A stretch of DNA of 64,000 nt, from the NCBI RefSeq assembly GCF_000024785.1, contig NC_013441.1, positions 3,782,001-3,846,000 on the forward strand, in the 5' to 3' direction. Position numbers and translations under genes: made by a program. Every line of letters begins with the position of its first letter. Positions within the stretch are counted from its first letter, which is position 1. Of this stretch, positions 20,108 through 29,505 are shown piece by piece. The notes below the pieces were generated by a model, which ran no database searches, had not been told where the DNA came from, and saw nothing but the letters and a program-made list of their open reading frames with translations. This DNA is from Gordonia bronchialis DSM 43247. Lineage in GTDB: Bacteria; Actinomycetota; Actinomycetes; Mycobacteriales; Mycobacteriaceae.

Positions 20108-21189
20108 CCTCCGAATACGATTCGGTCCGTCCACCGGAGCCACCGCGGCGTCGTCGTCGGTTCGGAAAGCGACAGGACCGCCCGAACGTCGGCGCGGACG
20201 GCACCCGCGAGATGACGATGGTGCCCGACGTCGAGTTCACCTCGTATTACGGGCACAACGTCGTCAAACCTCCCCCGTGGGGCGACGAGATCGCCGCCTA
20301 CCTCTTCCTCGGTGGCGTCGCGGGCGGATCGGGCCTGCTGGCTGCGGGCGCCCAGGTGACCGGACGAGAGGCGTTGCGCCGCAACGCACGTCTGGGTGCA
20401 CTGGGTGCCGTGGGGGTAGGTGCGCTGGCCCTCGTCGCCGACCTCGGCCGCCCCGACCGCTTCTACAACATGCTGCGTACCTTCAAGATCACCTCACCGA
20501 TGAGCGTCGGATCGTGGATTCTGACGGCCTACTCCGGCGGTATCGGCGTGGCGACGGCGGCCGAGGTGGATCGCCTCACCGGTGAACGGATTCCGTTGGG
20601 AACGCTTCGCCCGGTTCTGCGAGCGGTGGAGGCGCCGGCCGGGATCGTCGGGGCGGTGTTCTCGCCGCTGCTGGCGGTCTACACCGCGGTGTTGTTGTCC
20701 GACACCGCCGTTCCCACGTGGAACGCTGTGCACCGGGATCTGCCGTTCGTGTTCGTGAGTTCGGCGAGCCTGGCGGCGAGTGGACTCGCGATGATCACCA
20801 CCGGGGTGGACGACGCCGGACCCGCCCGTACGCTCGCCGCGATCGGCGCCGCCTGTGACGTCGCCGCGACTCGGTACATGGAACACCGCGCCGACCCGGT
20901 CGCCACCGAACCGCTCCACGAGGGCACGCCGGGAACGCTGATGCGCACCGCCGAGCGGCTCGCCATCGCCGGCGGAGTGGGCGCCCTGCTGAGCGGCCGA
21001 TCCCGTGTGGTGTCGGTGGCCTCGGGTCTCGCGTTGCTCGCGGCGTCGGCGTGCACCCGGTTCGGGGTGTTCCACGCCGGCATCGAATCCGCCAAGAACC
21101 CGCGCTACACCATCGAACCCCAGAAGCGTCGGCTCGCCGCGCGCCGGGCCGCCGGGATCGTCGACGATTCGATTACGACCGGTCAGTGA
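20104..21189 (+). CDS. NrfD/PsrC-like membrane subunit
   Basis: 361 aa. A basic, Pro-rich N-terminus, then about eight hydrophobic segments starting near residue 60 (DEIAAYLFLGGVAGGSGLLA, typical for NrfD). NrfD proteins are haem-free quinone-interacting subunits; here one replaces the b-type cytochrome gamma subunit of E. coli FDH-N. ATG overlaps the beta stop. Last gene of the formate dehydrogenase operon; convergent with selD. Confidence 0.85.
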   Translation: MTSEYDSVRPPEPPRRRRRFGKRQDRPNVGADGTREMTMVPDVEFTSYYGHNVVKPPPWGDEIAAYLFLGGVAGGSGLLAAGAQVTGREALRRNARLGALGAVGVGALALVADLGRPDRFYNMLRTFKITSPMSVGSWILTAYSGGIGVATAAEVDRLTGERIPLGTLRPVLRAVEAPAGIVGAVFSPLLAVYTAVLLSDTAVPTWNAVHRDLPFVFVSSASLAASGLAMITTGVDDAGPARTLAAIGAACDVAATRYMEHRADPVATEPLHEGTPGTLMRTAERLAIAGGVGALLSGRSRVVSVASGLALLAASACTRFGVFHAGIESAKNPRYTIEPQKRRLAARRAAGIVDDSITTGQ

Positions 21190-21243
21190 TCTTCGCGTCG
21201 ACCGTGCGCCCGAATCCGTCGATCGTGCAGGCAATTTCGTTGG

Positions 21244-22239
21244 TCAGCGGACGCTGATCCCCTGCCCGACGACGGTCTCGCCGATGACCGGATAACCCGG
21301 CACCTCCCCGATCAGGAGCAGTCCGCCGGAGGTCTGCGCGTCGGCGAGCAGCAGCAGATCGTCGTCGGTGACGCCGGGCGACGACTCGAGGTGCGGGCGG
21401 ACCCAGTCGAGGTTGCGGCGCGTGCCGCCGGACACGTAACCGTCGCGCAGCGCGTCGAGTGCGCCCTCGACAGTGGGGACCGCGGAACGCTCGATCACCG
21501 CTCCGATTTCCGACGCCCGGCACAGCTTGTGCAGATGTCCGAGCAACCCGAAGCCGGTCACGTCGGTTCCGGCGCGGACCCCGGCCGCGAGCGCCGCCGA
21601 CGACGCGTCGCGGTTGAGCGTGGTCATGAGTTCGATCGCCGCCTCGAAGACGTCGCCGGTCTGCTTGTGCCGATTGTTGAGCAGGCCGACGCCGATCGGT
21701 TTGGTCAGCGTGATGGGCAGCCCGGCCTGTCCGGCGTCGTTGCGGATCAACCGATCCGGATGGGCCGTGCCGGTGACCGCCATGCCGTACTTGGGCTCTG
21801 GGTCGTCGATGCTGTGTCCCCCGATGACCGGGCACCCGGCGGCGGTGCCCACGTCCAAGCCGCCGCGCAGGACCTCGGTCATCAGTTCCATCGGCAGCAC
21901 GTCGCGCGGCCAGCCGACCAGGTTGATCGCCACCACCGGGTCGCCACCCATCGCGTAGATGTCCGACAGCGCGTTGGCCGCCGCGATGCGCCCCCAGTCG
22001 TAGGCGTCGTCGACGACGGGGGTGAAGAAGTCCGCGGTCGAGAGCACAGCCAGGTCATCGCGGATGCGGACGGCCGCCGCGTCGTCGCCGTCGTCGAGGC
22101 CGACGAGGATGTGGTCGCCGGTCTGTCCGGTCAGACCGGCCACCGCGGCCTCGAGTTCGCCGGGCGGGATCTTGCACGCACACCCGCCGCCGTGGGCGTA
22201 GCCGGTCAGTCGGGGTCGGACCTCGCGTGTGATGGTCAT
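21244..22239 (-). CDS. selD: selenide, water dikinase
   Basis: 331 aa from ATG 22239. Makes selenophosphate from selenide and ATP, the Se donor for Sec-tRNA. Catalytic motif HGGGCACKIP near residue 16 has Cys where some homologues have Sec; the first half holds ATP/Mg-binding residues (VGLDDGDDAAAV) and GTDVTGFGLLGHL lies in the second. Divergent from the tRNA-Sec/selA/selB unit across 33 bp and convergent with the formate dehydrogenase operon it serves. Confidence 0.95.
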   Translation of the reverse strand: MTITREVRPRLTGYAHGGGCACKIPPGELEAAVAGLTGQTGDHILVGLDDGDDAAAVRIRDDLAVLSTADFFTPVVDDAYDWGRIAAANALSDIYAMGGDPVVAINLVGWPRDVLPMELMTEVLRGGLDVGTAAGCPVIGGHSIDDPEPKYGMAVTGTAHPDRLIRNDAGQAGLPITLTKPIGVGLLNNRHKQTGDVFEAAIELMTTLNRDASSAALAAGVRAGTDVTGFGLLGHLHKLCRASEIGAVIERSAVPTVEGALDALRDGYVSGGTRRNLDWVRPHLESSPGVTDDDLLLLADAQTSGGLLLIGEVPGYPVIGETVVGQGISVR

Positions 22240-22272
22240 GAGTTCGAGCGTAACCACTAGGGTGGCGGGCAT

Positions 22273-22367
22273 GGAGGCGTCTGAGTCCTGGTGGGCTCCC
22301 CGGTCTTCAAAACCGAGGAGATCGAGTATCTCGGTCTGGCGGGTTCGATTCCCGTCCGCCTCCGCCA
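22273..22367 (+). tRNA. selC: tRNA-Sec (UCA)
   Basis: 95 nt including encoded CCA. The 5' end GGAGGCG pairs with CGCCTCC before discriminator G22364 and CCA. Anticodon loop CTTCAAA (22305-22311) contains TCA at 22307-22309, which reads UGA. A long variable arm (GAGGAGATCGAGTATCTC region) and T arm CGGG-TTCGATT-CCCG follow. Long variable arm plus UCA anticodon is diagnostic of tRNA-Sec. Lies 50 bp before selA. Confidence 0.95.
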
Positions 22368-22416
22368 CCTGTCCGTCCACATGGGCCGGTCGGCCGATGG
22401 TCGAGGAGGTGAACCG

Positions 22417-23736
22417 GTGACGACCAGCGACGATCCACGCCGCCACATCCCCCGTACCGACGCGCTCCTGACCGTCCCGGAGATCGACGACGCCCGCATC
22501 CGGCTGGGCGACACGGTGGTCCGCACCGCCATCCGCGACGGTCAGGACGCCGCGCGACGTGGCGAGATCGCCCCCGACGACGTCCAACAGGCCGTGATCG
22601 ACGACCTCGGGACCCGCCGCACCTCGTCGGTCCGCCCGGTACTCAACGGCACCGGCGTCGTCGTTCACACCAACCTCGGACGGGCTCCGTTGTCGTCGGC
22701 CGCCCTCGAGGCGGTGACCGCCGCGGCCGGCTACGTCGACGTCGAACTCGACCTCGAGACCGGCGCCCGGTCGCGGCGCGGGGCCGCCACCCGCGCCGCG
22801 TTGCTCGCGGCCTGCCCGGCGGCCGGCGACGCGCTGATGGTCAACAACGGGGCGGCCGCCCTGGTCCTGGCCACCACCGCTCTGGCGGCGGGACGCGCGG
22901 TGGTGATCTCGCGCGGCGAGATGATCGAGATCGGGGCGGGTTTCCGCCTCACCGACCTCATCGCGTCGACGGGTGCAAGGCTGGCCGAGGTGGGGACCAC
23001 CAACCGGACCCACCTGCGCGACTACGCCGACGCACTCGGCGCCGACGACGTGGGCGCGATTCTCAAGGTCCATCCCAGCAACTTCCGGGTACAGGGCTTC
23101 ACCAGTGAGGCCACCCTCTCGGAACTACGCGAACTCGCCGACGCGCACGACGTCCCGCTGATCGCCGACATCGGCAGTGGCCTGCTGCAGCCCGACGCCC
23201 TGCTCCCCGACGAACCCGACGCCACGACGACGCTGACCGCCGGCGCCGACCTGGTGATCGCCAGCGGTGACAAACTCCTCGGCGGCCCACAGGCCGGACT
23301 GCTCCTGGGCGACGCCGCCCTCGTCGGGCGACTGTCCCGGCATCCGCTGGCGCGGGCGGTGCGCGCCGACAAACTGGCCCTCGCAGCCATGGAGGCCACC
23401 CTCACCGGTCCCCCACCGCCGGTCCGGCTCTACCTGCACGCGGACCCGGCGGCATTGCGGGCCCGTACCGACAAGCTCGGTGCGGCGCTGGGTTGCGAGG
23501 TCATCGCACACGACGGTCGGGTCGGCGGCGGTGGTGCGCCGGGCGTGCCGCTACCCGGCTGGGCGATCCGTCTGCCCGAAACCCTGGCCGCCCCACTGCG
23601 ACTGGGCGATCCGGCGGTGTTGACCCGCGTCCACGACGGGAGTTGCCTGCTGGATCTGCGCTGTATCCCCGAGTCCGACGATCAGCGAGTCGCCGAGGCC
23701 GTGTCTGCCGCACGTGGCGCCGCTGGTGTGCCATGA
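22417..23736 (+). CDS. selA: L-seryl-tRNA(Sec) selenium transferase
   Basis: 439 aa from GTG 22417 with GAGGAGG upstream. PLP enzyme converting Ser-tRNA(Sec) to Sec-tRNA(Sec) with selenophosphate. The PLP lysine sits in SGDKLLGGPQAG (near residue 285); conserved LNGTGVVVHTNLGR and VGTTNRTH are also seen. Stop overlaps the selB start (ATGA), so SelA and SelB are co-translated; tRNA-Sec is immediately upstream. Confidence 0.96.
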   Translation: MTTSDDPRRHIPRTDALLTVPEIDDARIRLGDTVVRTAIRDGQDAARRGEIAPDDVQQAVIDDLGTRRTSSVRPVLNGTGVVVHTNLGRAPLSSAALEAVTAAAGYVDVELDLETGARSRRGAATRAALLAACPAAGDALMVNNGAAALVLATTALAAGRAVVISRGEMIEIGAGFRLTDLIASTGARLAEVGTTNRTHLRDYADALGADDVGAILKVHPSNFRVQGFTSEATLSELRELADAHDVPLIADIGSGLLQPDALLPDEPDATTTLTAGADLVIASGDKLLGGPQAGLLLGDAALVGRLSRHPLARAVRADKLALAAMEATLTGPPPPVRLYLHADPAALRARTDKLGAALGCEVIAHDGRVGGGGAPGVPLPGWAIRLPETLAAPLRLGDPAVLTRVHDGSCLLDLRCIPESDDQRVAEAVSAARGAAGVP

Positions 23737-25526
23737 GGCATGTGGTGGCCACCGCCGGGCACGTGGATCACGGCAAGAGCACCCTGGTCCGCGCGCTGAC
23801 CGGCATCGAACCCGACCGCTGGGAGCAGGAGCGTCGCCGCGGGCTGACCATCGACCTCGGATTCGTCTGGACCACACTGCCGTCCGGCGCCGACGTCGCC
23901 TTCGTGGACGTCCCCGGTCATGAGCGATTCATCGGCAACATGCTCGCCGGACTCGGACCCGCCCCCGTCGTGCTGTTCGTGATCGCCGCCGACGAGGGGT
24001 GGTGTGCCCAGTCCGCGGATCACCGCGACGCCGTTGCCGCCCTCGGCATCGAGCGTGGTCTGATCGTCCTCACCCGCGCCGATCGCGCAGCGCCCGAACA
24101 GGTCTCGTCGGTCGTCTCGGCAGCGCGTACCGAACTGGCCGGTACCGGCCTGGCCGGGGCGCCGGTGGTGGTGACCTCGGCGGTCACCGGTCGCGGTCTC
24201 GACGACCTCACGTCGACCCTCGACGCCGTGCTCGCCGCTGCGCCCGCCCCGGACATCTCCGCCCGGGTCCGGCTCTGGATCGATCGGGCCTTCACCGTCG
24301 ACGGCGCGGGCACCGTGGTCACCGGCACCCTCGCAGCCGGCACCATCGCCCGCGACGATCGGCTCGAGCTCGTCGGCACCGGGCATCCGCGCACGGTCAC
24401 GGTCCGCGAGTTACAGAGCGAGGGAAACCCGCAGCCGGTGATGACACCGGTGGCGCGGGTGGCGGTGAATCTGCGGGGTATCTCCACCGACGAGATCGCC
24501 CGCGGCGACGCCCTGATCACCCCGGCGAGCCGGCACCGCACACGTGTCGTCGACGTCGCCCGCGTCAGCGGACTCGAATTCCACGCGGCACCCGAGCACC
24601 TCACTGCGCACATCGGCACGGCCGCTCTTCCCGCCCGGCTGCGACCCTTCGACGCCGACCATGCCCGCATCACACTGGACCGCGAATTACCTTTGGCCGC
24701 AGGCGATCGCATCGTGTTGCGGGACCCCGGACGCCGCATCGTCGGCGGCGGTATGATCGTCGACGCCGAACCGCCGTCGCTCCATCGTCGCGGCGACGCC
24801 CGACGCCGCGCGATGACTCTGCGGGACCGTCCCGCCGACGGTGTCGCCGCGCAGGTCGCCCGGCGCGGCGCGGTCACCGTCGGACATCTCGTCGAGCTGG
24901 GTGTCCTCGACACCCCCGCGGCGACACCGCCGCCTGGGGTGCGCGTGGCCGGCGACTGGTGGATCGACGAAACCACCTGCACCACATGGTCGAACACCCT
25001 GCGCGACGCGGTCGAGGAAACCCTGAACCGGGATCCACTCAGCGCCGGTCCGACCCACGGCGCGGCCCGCGATCTCCTGGGCCTTCCCGACGCGTCGCTG
25101 CTGGCCACGATCATCGACGACGCCGGACTCGAGTCCACCGGCGGACACCTGACCATCCCCGGCCGGGTGTCCGGACTCGGTGACGCCGAAGACGCCATCG
25201 CCGCACTGGAGAGGCGGCTGACCGAGCACCCGTTCCGGGCACCCGAGGCCGACGACCTCGACGCACTCGGCCTCGGGAGTCGGGAACTGGCTGCGGCGCA
25301 CCGACTCCAGCGCATCCTACGGCTCGACGACGGAGTGGTCCTGTTACCCACCGCACCGGCGCAGGCGATGCGCACGCTGTCCGGACTCGAGCAACCGTTC
25401 ACCACCAGCTCCGCCCGCAAGGCGCTCAATTCGACGCGGCGCGTTGTGATCCCGCTGCTCGAGCATCTCGACGGCCGGGGCTGGACGCGTCGCATCGACG
25501 CCGGACATCGAGAGGTGGTTCGATGA
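23733..25526 (+). CDS. selB: Sec-specific translation elongation factor
   Basis: 597 aa. EF-Tu-like GTPase: AGHVDHGKSTL (G1), DVPGHERFI (G3) and TRAD in the G4 position, two beta-barrel domains, then C-terminal winged helices (ending near ALNSTRRVVIPLLEHLDGRGW) that bind the SECIS. It delivers Sec-tRNA(Sec) to ribosomes at UGA; its client here is the formate dehydrogenase alpha mRNA. ATG overlaps selA; its stop in turn overlaps the next gene. Confidence 0.95.
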   Translation: MRHVVATAGHVDHGKSTLVRALTGIEPDRWEQERRRGLTIDLGFVWTTLPSGADVAFVDVPGHERFIGNMLAGLGPAPVVLFVIAADEGWCAQSADHRDAVAALGIERGLIVLTRADRAAPEQVSSVVSAARTELAGTGLAGAPVVVTSAVTGRGLDDLTSTLDAVLAAAPAPDISARVRLWIDRAFTVDGAGTVVTGTLAAGTIARDDRLELVGTGHPRTVTVRELQSEGNPQPVMTPVARVAVNLRGISTDEIARGDALITPASRHRTRVVDVARVSGLEFHAAPEHLTAHIGTAALPARLRPFDADHARITLDRELPLAAGDRIVLRDPGRRIVGGGMIVDAEPPSLHRRGDARRRAMTLRDRPADGVAAQVARRGAVTVGHLVELGVLDTPAATPPPGVRVAGDWWIDETTCTTWSNTLRDAVEETLNRDPLSAGPTHGAARDLLGLPDASLLATIIDDAGLESTGGHLTIPGRVSGLGDAEDAIAALERRLTEHPFRAPEADDLDALGLGSRELAAAHRLQRILRLDDGVVLLPTAPAQAMRTLSGLEQPFTTSSARKALNSTRRVVIPLLEHLDGRGWTRRIDAGHREVVR

Positions 25527-26023
25527 CATCCCCCTACGCGCCGACGCTCCGGGAGCCCGCGCACCGCGTCGATCCGCGCGCCAAGACGCTGTGGCGGATC
25601 GGACCGCTGCTGACCGGCATACCGCTGACGATCGCCGCGATCGTTCTCGCCGCCCTCGTCGAGGCGGCCCGCTGGCCCGCGGTCGGTGCGGCCGCGGTGA
25701 TCATCGTGCTGACCGTCCTGTGGGTCACCGCGGTACCGTTGTGGCGGTATCGCTTTCACCGTTGGGAGGTGGCCGAGGAGGCGGTGTACACGCAGTCCGG
25801 CTGGTTCGTCCGGCACCGGGTCATCATCCCGATCGCCCGCATCCAGGTGGTCGATACCGAGGCCGGCCCGGTCGAGCAGATGCTCCGGCTGTCCACCCTG
25901 ACGGTGACGACCGCGTCGTCGGCGGGCACCATCCGCATCGCCGGGCTCGACGCCGATCTCGCCCGGCAGGTGGCCGCCGAACTGACCGCGCGCACGCAGG
26001 CATTCCACGATGACGCCACCTGA
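25523..26023 (+). CDS. PH-domain membrane protein (YdbS-like)
   Basis: 166 aa. Two N-terminal transmembrane helices (LLTGIPLTIAAIVLAALV and AAVIIVLTVLWVTAVPLW) followed by a bacterial PH-like (bPH2) domain with RHRVIIPIARIQVVDTEAG. Family function is poorly defined; such pairs (YdbS/YdbT) affect sensitivity to envelope-active compounds in Bacillus. Translationally coupled to selB by ATGA and overlaps the next gene by 14 bp, so it sits on the Sec-machinery transcript without a known link. Confidence 0.82.
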   Translation: MTSPYAPTLREPAHRVDPRAKTLWRIGPLLTGIPLTIAAIVLAALVEAARWPAVGAAAVIIVLTVLWVTAVPLWRYRFHRWEVAEEAVYTQSGWFVRHRVIIPIARIQVVDTEAGPVEQMLRLSTLTVTTASSAGTIRIAGLDADLARQVAAELTARTQAFHDDAT

Positions 26024-27533
26024 TCCCGGCCCCACCGAGCCCGACGAATCGACCCCATGGCGCCGCCTGTCCCCCGGCACCATGGCGGTCAAGCCGGTCG
26101 AGCAACTACCGCAACTGATCCCGGTCCTGATCGCGGTGGTCTTCGCCGGCCGCGGGGCGCCACTGTTCTCCTTCGCCGCGACGCTGGCCCTGGTCATCTT
26201 CGTGACCCTGGTCCCGTGGCTGACCACGCGCTATCAGGTGACCGCCGACCGTGTGCAGGTCCGGTCGGGGCTCATCACCCGCAAGGTCGCCACGGCCCGC
26301 CGCGACCGCATCCGCAGCGTCGACGTGACCGCCGGCCCCGTCCATCGTCTGCTGCGGCTGGCCAAGGTGAGCATCGGCACCGGCGGCGACAACGACTCTG
26401 CGACAGTGAAACTCAACGCGCTGTCGGCAGCCGACGCCCGGCTGCTGCACGGCACGCTGATGGCGACGGCACCGCGCACCCCGGTGGGCGCCACCACCTC
26501 GTCAGACGGCGGCGCCGTCGAACGCACCACACCGCCGGCAGTACTCACCCGCTTCCGTCCGGGCTGGCTGGTCTATTCGCCGTTCTCCCTCGCCGGCCTG
26601 GCGACCGCGGCCGCCGCGCTGGGCGTCGGAGCGCAGATCGCCAACGAGGCAGACCTTTTCGAGCGTGGCGTCGGCACCGCGGAACGTGCCGCCGAGGCGT
26701 TGCGCGATATCCCCGTGCTGATCATCGTCGCCGTCGCAGTCGTCACCATCGTGCTGGTGGGAGCGGTCCTGTCCGTCGTCGGCTACATCCTGAGCTACTG
26801 GAACTTCAGCCTGACCCGGCACGCCGACGGGACGTTGCGCACCGAGCGCGGCCTACTCACGACCACCGCGGTGAGCTTCGACGAATCCCGCATCCGCGGA
26901 ACGCATCTGCACGAGCCGGTCCTGATGCGCCCGGTGCACGGCGCCCGCCTGCACGGCATCGCCATCGGTGGCGTCAAGCATCCCCTGTTGCTCCCACCGG
27001 CCCCGGTGGACGAGGCGATTCGGGTGGGCAATCTCGTCGCCCGCGAAGGCCGCGAGCTCACGATGCCGCTGACGCCCCACGGCCGCGCCGCCCGCGTGCG
27101 ACGCCTCAATCGCGCCCTGATCGTCGGTGCGGTACTCCTCACCGCGGCCGGGGCGGCGGTGGCGGCCGGCGCGCCGAGGTGGCTGCTCGTCCTGGGAGTC
27201 CTTGCATTCTCGGCATCGGTGGCGCTCGGCGTGCTGCGCTACCGCCACCTCGGACACGCCCTCACCGACCGTTCGGTGGTGATCGCGCCACCACGTGTCG
27301 CCCGGCACCGCCACACACTCGACCGCGACGGGATCGTCGGCTGGACCACCCGGACGTCGTGGTTCCAGCGTCGAGCCGCGGTTTGCACGGTCACCGTCGC
27401 CACCGCCGCAGGCTCCGAGGGCTACGAAATGGTCGATGTACGCGACGATGCGGCTGCCGACTTCATCGTGGCCACCGCACCGCCGTGGATGAGTCAGTTC
27501 GTGGTCACCACCTCGACTGGGTCAGTTGACTGA
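26010..27533 (+). CDS. PH-domain membrane protein (YdbT-like)
   Basis: 507 aa. Several membrane helix pairs (near residues 30-70, 190-260, 365-405) alternate with bPH2 domains; the second (TARRDRIRSVDVTAGPVHR) mirrors the single domain of the upstream protein. Same YdbT-like family, function unclear, cell membrane. Starts 14 bp inside the preceding gene, so the two proteins are probably made in step and may interact. Confidence 0.82.
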   Translation: MTPPDPGPTEPDESTPWRRLSPGTMAVKPVEQLPQLIPVLIAVVFAGRGAPLFSFAATLALVIFVTLVPWLTTRYQVTADRVQVRSGLITRKVATARRDRIRSVDVTAGPVHRLLRLAKVSIGTGGDNDSATVKLNALSAADARLLHGTLMATAPRTPVGATTSSDGGAVERTTPPAVLTRFRPGWLVYSPFSLAGLATAAAALGVGAQIANEADLFERGVGTAERAAEALRDIPVLIIVAVAVVTIVLVGAVLSVVGYILSYWNFSLTRHADGTLRTERGLLTTTAVSFDESRIRGTHLHEPVLMRPVHGARLHGIAIGGVKHPLLLPPAPVDEAIRVGNLVAREGRELTMPLTPHGRAARVRRLNRALIVGAVLLTAAGAAVAAGAPRWLLVLGVLAFSASVALGVLRYRHLGHALTDRSVVIAPPRVARHRHTLDRDGIVGWTTRTSWFQRRAAVCTVTVATAAGSEGYEMVDVRDDAAADFIVATAPPWMSQFVVTTSTGSVD

Positions 27534-27593
27534 GACCTTCTTTCGTTTTCGTCCCACCGCCACTCCGAACGTGGTAGACATCACACCCAGAAG

Positions 27594-27607
27594 AGTCAGC
27601 ACTGACT
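27594..27607. promoter_or_regulatory. inverted repeat upstream of FAD oxidoreductase
   Basis: AGTCAG (27594-27599) and CTGACT (27602-27607) are perfect 6-bp arms around CA, 34 bp before the start at 27642. Candidate operator; the TetR gene downstream at 29506 could be the binder, but nothing proves it. Confidence 0.35.
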
Positions 27608-27641
27608 GCTTCGATGTCGGGAATCCAAGGGGTGTGGGGAC

Positions 27642-29471
27642 ATGTCAGATCAACGTGCAGCACATGATCAGATCGTCGACGAGGTGCCGCGGCGGTCGGT
27701 TCTGAAGGGTTCGGCGGCCGCGGCCGTCCTGGCCGGTACCGCCGTGGCACTGCCCCATGTGGGTGTTCCGAGGGCCCGCGCCGTACCCCCGACACCGGTT
27801 CGGCGACGACGCGACGTCGCCGTCTTCGGGGGTGGCATGGCCGGGCTGTCGGCGGCGCACGAATTGATCGAACGCGGTTTCTCGGTCACCGTCTACGAGC
27901 CCGCCTACCTCGGTGGCAAGGCGCGGAGCCACGACGTTCCCGGCACCGCGCGCGGCGGTCGCAAGGCGCTGCCCGGCGAACACGGATTCCGGTTCTTCCC
28001 CGGTTGCTATCAGCACACCCCCGACACGATGGAACGCATCCCGCTGCCCGGCGGCGGCAACGTCAAGGACCGGCATCTGGTCAACGTCGAAGCGGCCATC
28101 GTCGCCTTCGCCGACACCGGTTACGCCCCCACCGCGGCACCGGCGTCCATCATGGGAGCGATCGATCACGCGGGCGCACTGCTCACCCTGGAGAACCTGC
28201 GCAACGCCTTCATGACCGGACTGCAGTTCGTCGTCGACATCCCGCCGCACGAGCTGGCCTACTTCATGACCCGGGAACTCATCATCGCGACGAGCTGCAC
28301 CGAACGGCGCCTGGGCCAGTGGGAGAACCAGTCGTGGGTGGAGTTCGTAAAGGCCAAGGGCAAGTCTCCGGCCTATCAGAAATACCTGGCCGGCGCGTTG
28401 ACCCGCGCACTGGTGGCCGCGAAGTCGCAGACCGCCTCGGCGCGCACCATCGGCCAGATCGGTTTGGCGCTGGCAACGTCGGCAACCGGACTGGTCGGAC
28501 AGTACGACGCCGGTCTGGTGCACGGCGGTGTGGACCGAATCCTCAACGCGCCCACCAATCATGCGTGGATCGATCCGTGGGTGGCCTATCTCCGCTCGCG
28601 TGGCGTGCGGTTCGTGATGGGCGACGGGGTCACCGGCTTCTCGGTCTCCGGTGGCCGCATCACCGGCGCGCGGATGAGTTCCGGGCGCACCGTGGAAACC
28701 GACTGGTATGTGGCGGCGATGCCGATCGACCGGCTCCGGCCGATGCTCGGTCCGCTGGTCGGTGCCGATCCGGCCCTGGGCGGCATCCGGCATCTGCAGG
28801 ACGACTGGATGGTCGGCATCCAGTACTTCCTGTCCCGGGAATCCGATCTGCCCCCGGGACATATCGCCTCGCTCGGCACGCCGTGGGCCCTGACCGGCCT
28901 GTATCAGGCCAAACCGTGGGGCGTCGACTTCGCCCGCACCTACGGCGACGGCCGGGTGCGCGACTGTCTGTCGATCGACATCTCCGATTGGGACAAGCCC
29001 GGAATTCTGTACGGCAAGACCGCCAAACAATGTTCCAAGCAGGAAATCGCCCGCGAGGTGTGGGCGCAGATGAGCCGCGCGATGAACTCGGGTGGTCGCC
29101 GAATCCTGCGCAATGAGGACATCGTGACGTGGTCGCTGGATCCCGGCATCACCTTCTCGCCGCGAATCACCAACGCGACCCCGCTGATGGTCAACACCGC
29201 CGGCTCCTACAAGCATCGGCCCACGGCGCACACCGCCATCGGCAACTTCTTCGTCGGCGGCGATCACGTGCGTACCAACATCGACCTCGCGACGATGGAG
29301 GGCGCCAACGAGGCCGGCCGACGCGTCACCAACGCGATCATCGCGGCCGCCGACAGCCCCGCCCGGCCGGCCACCGTCTTCCCCCTGTGGGAGTTGCCGA
29401 TGCTCGAACCGCTCAAGAACAACGACCGCGATCGGTACCGCGCGGGTCTACCGCATTTCCTCGACGTGTGA
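27642..29471 (+). CDS. FAD-dependent oxidoreductase with twin-arginine leader
   Basis: 609 aa. The N-terminus has PRRSVLKGSAAAAVLAGTA (Tat-like RR followed by a hydrophobic stretch and A-R-A near residue 47), so export in folded form is likely. A Rossmann FAD motif follows (VAVFGGGMAGLSAAHELIE) and the C-terminal GNFFVGGDHVRTNIDLATME typical of phytoene-desaturase/amine-oxidase-like flavoproteins, including the HpnE hydroxysqualene type. No carotenoid or hopanoid genes are adjacent, so the substrate is open. ATG 27642 after a GGGGTGTGGGG stretch. Confidence 0.8.
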   Translation: MSDQRAAHDQIVDEVPRRSVLKGSAAAAVLAGTAVALPHVGVPRARAVPPTPVRRRRDVAVFGGGMAGLSAAHELIERGFSVTVYEPAYLGGKARSHDVPGTARGGRKALPGEHGFRFFPGCYQHTPDTMERIPLPGGGNVKDRHLVNVEAAIVAFADTGYAPTAAPASIMGAIDHAGALLTLENLRNAFMTGLQFVVDIPPHELAYFMTRELIIATSCTERRLGQWENQSWVEFVKAKGKSPAYQKYLAGALTRALVAAKSQTASARTIGQIGLALATSATGLVGQYDAGLVHGGVDRILNAPTNHAWIDPWVAYLRSRGVRFVMGDGVTGFSVSGGRITGARMSSGRTVETDWYVAAMPIDRLRPMLGPLVGADPALGGIRHLQDDWMVGIQYFLSRESDLPPGHIASLGTPWALTGLYQAKPWGVDFARTYGDGRVRDCLSIDISDWDKPGILYGKTAKQCSKQEIAREVWAQMSRAMNSGGRRILRNEDIVTWSLDPGITFSPRITNATPLMVNTAGSYKHRPTAHTAIGNFFVGGDHVRTNIDLATMEGANEAGRRVTNAIIAAADSPARPATVFPLWELPMLEPLKNNDRDRYRAGLPHFLDV

Positions 29472-29505
29472 GAGTCGATCGGCCACCGACGATTACGATG
29501 CGACC

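Noticed and set aside
21244..23073. N-terminally extended selD reaching across the tRNA-Sec and selA start
   Set aside because: The extension overlaps tRNA-Sec and selA antisense; the MTITREV start at 22239 fits SelD length and leaves a normal divergent gap.
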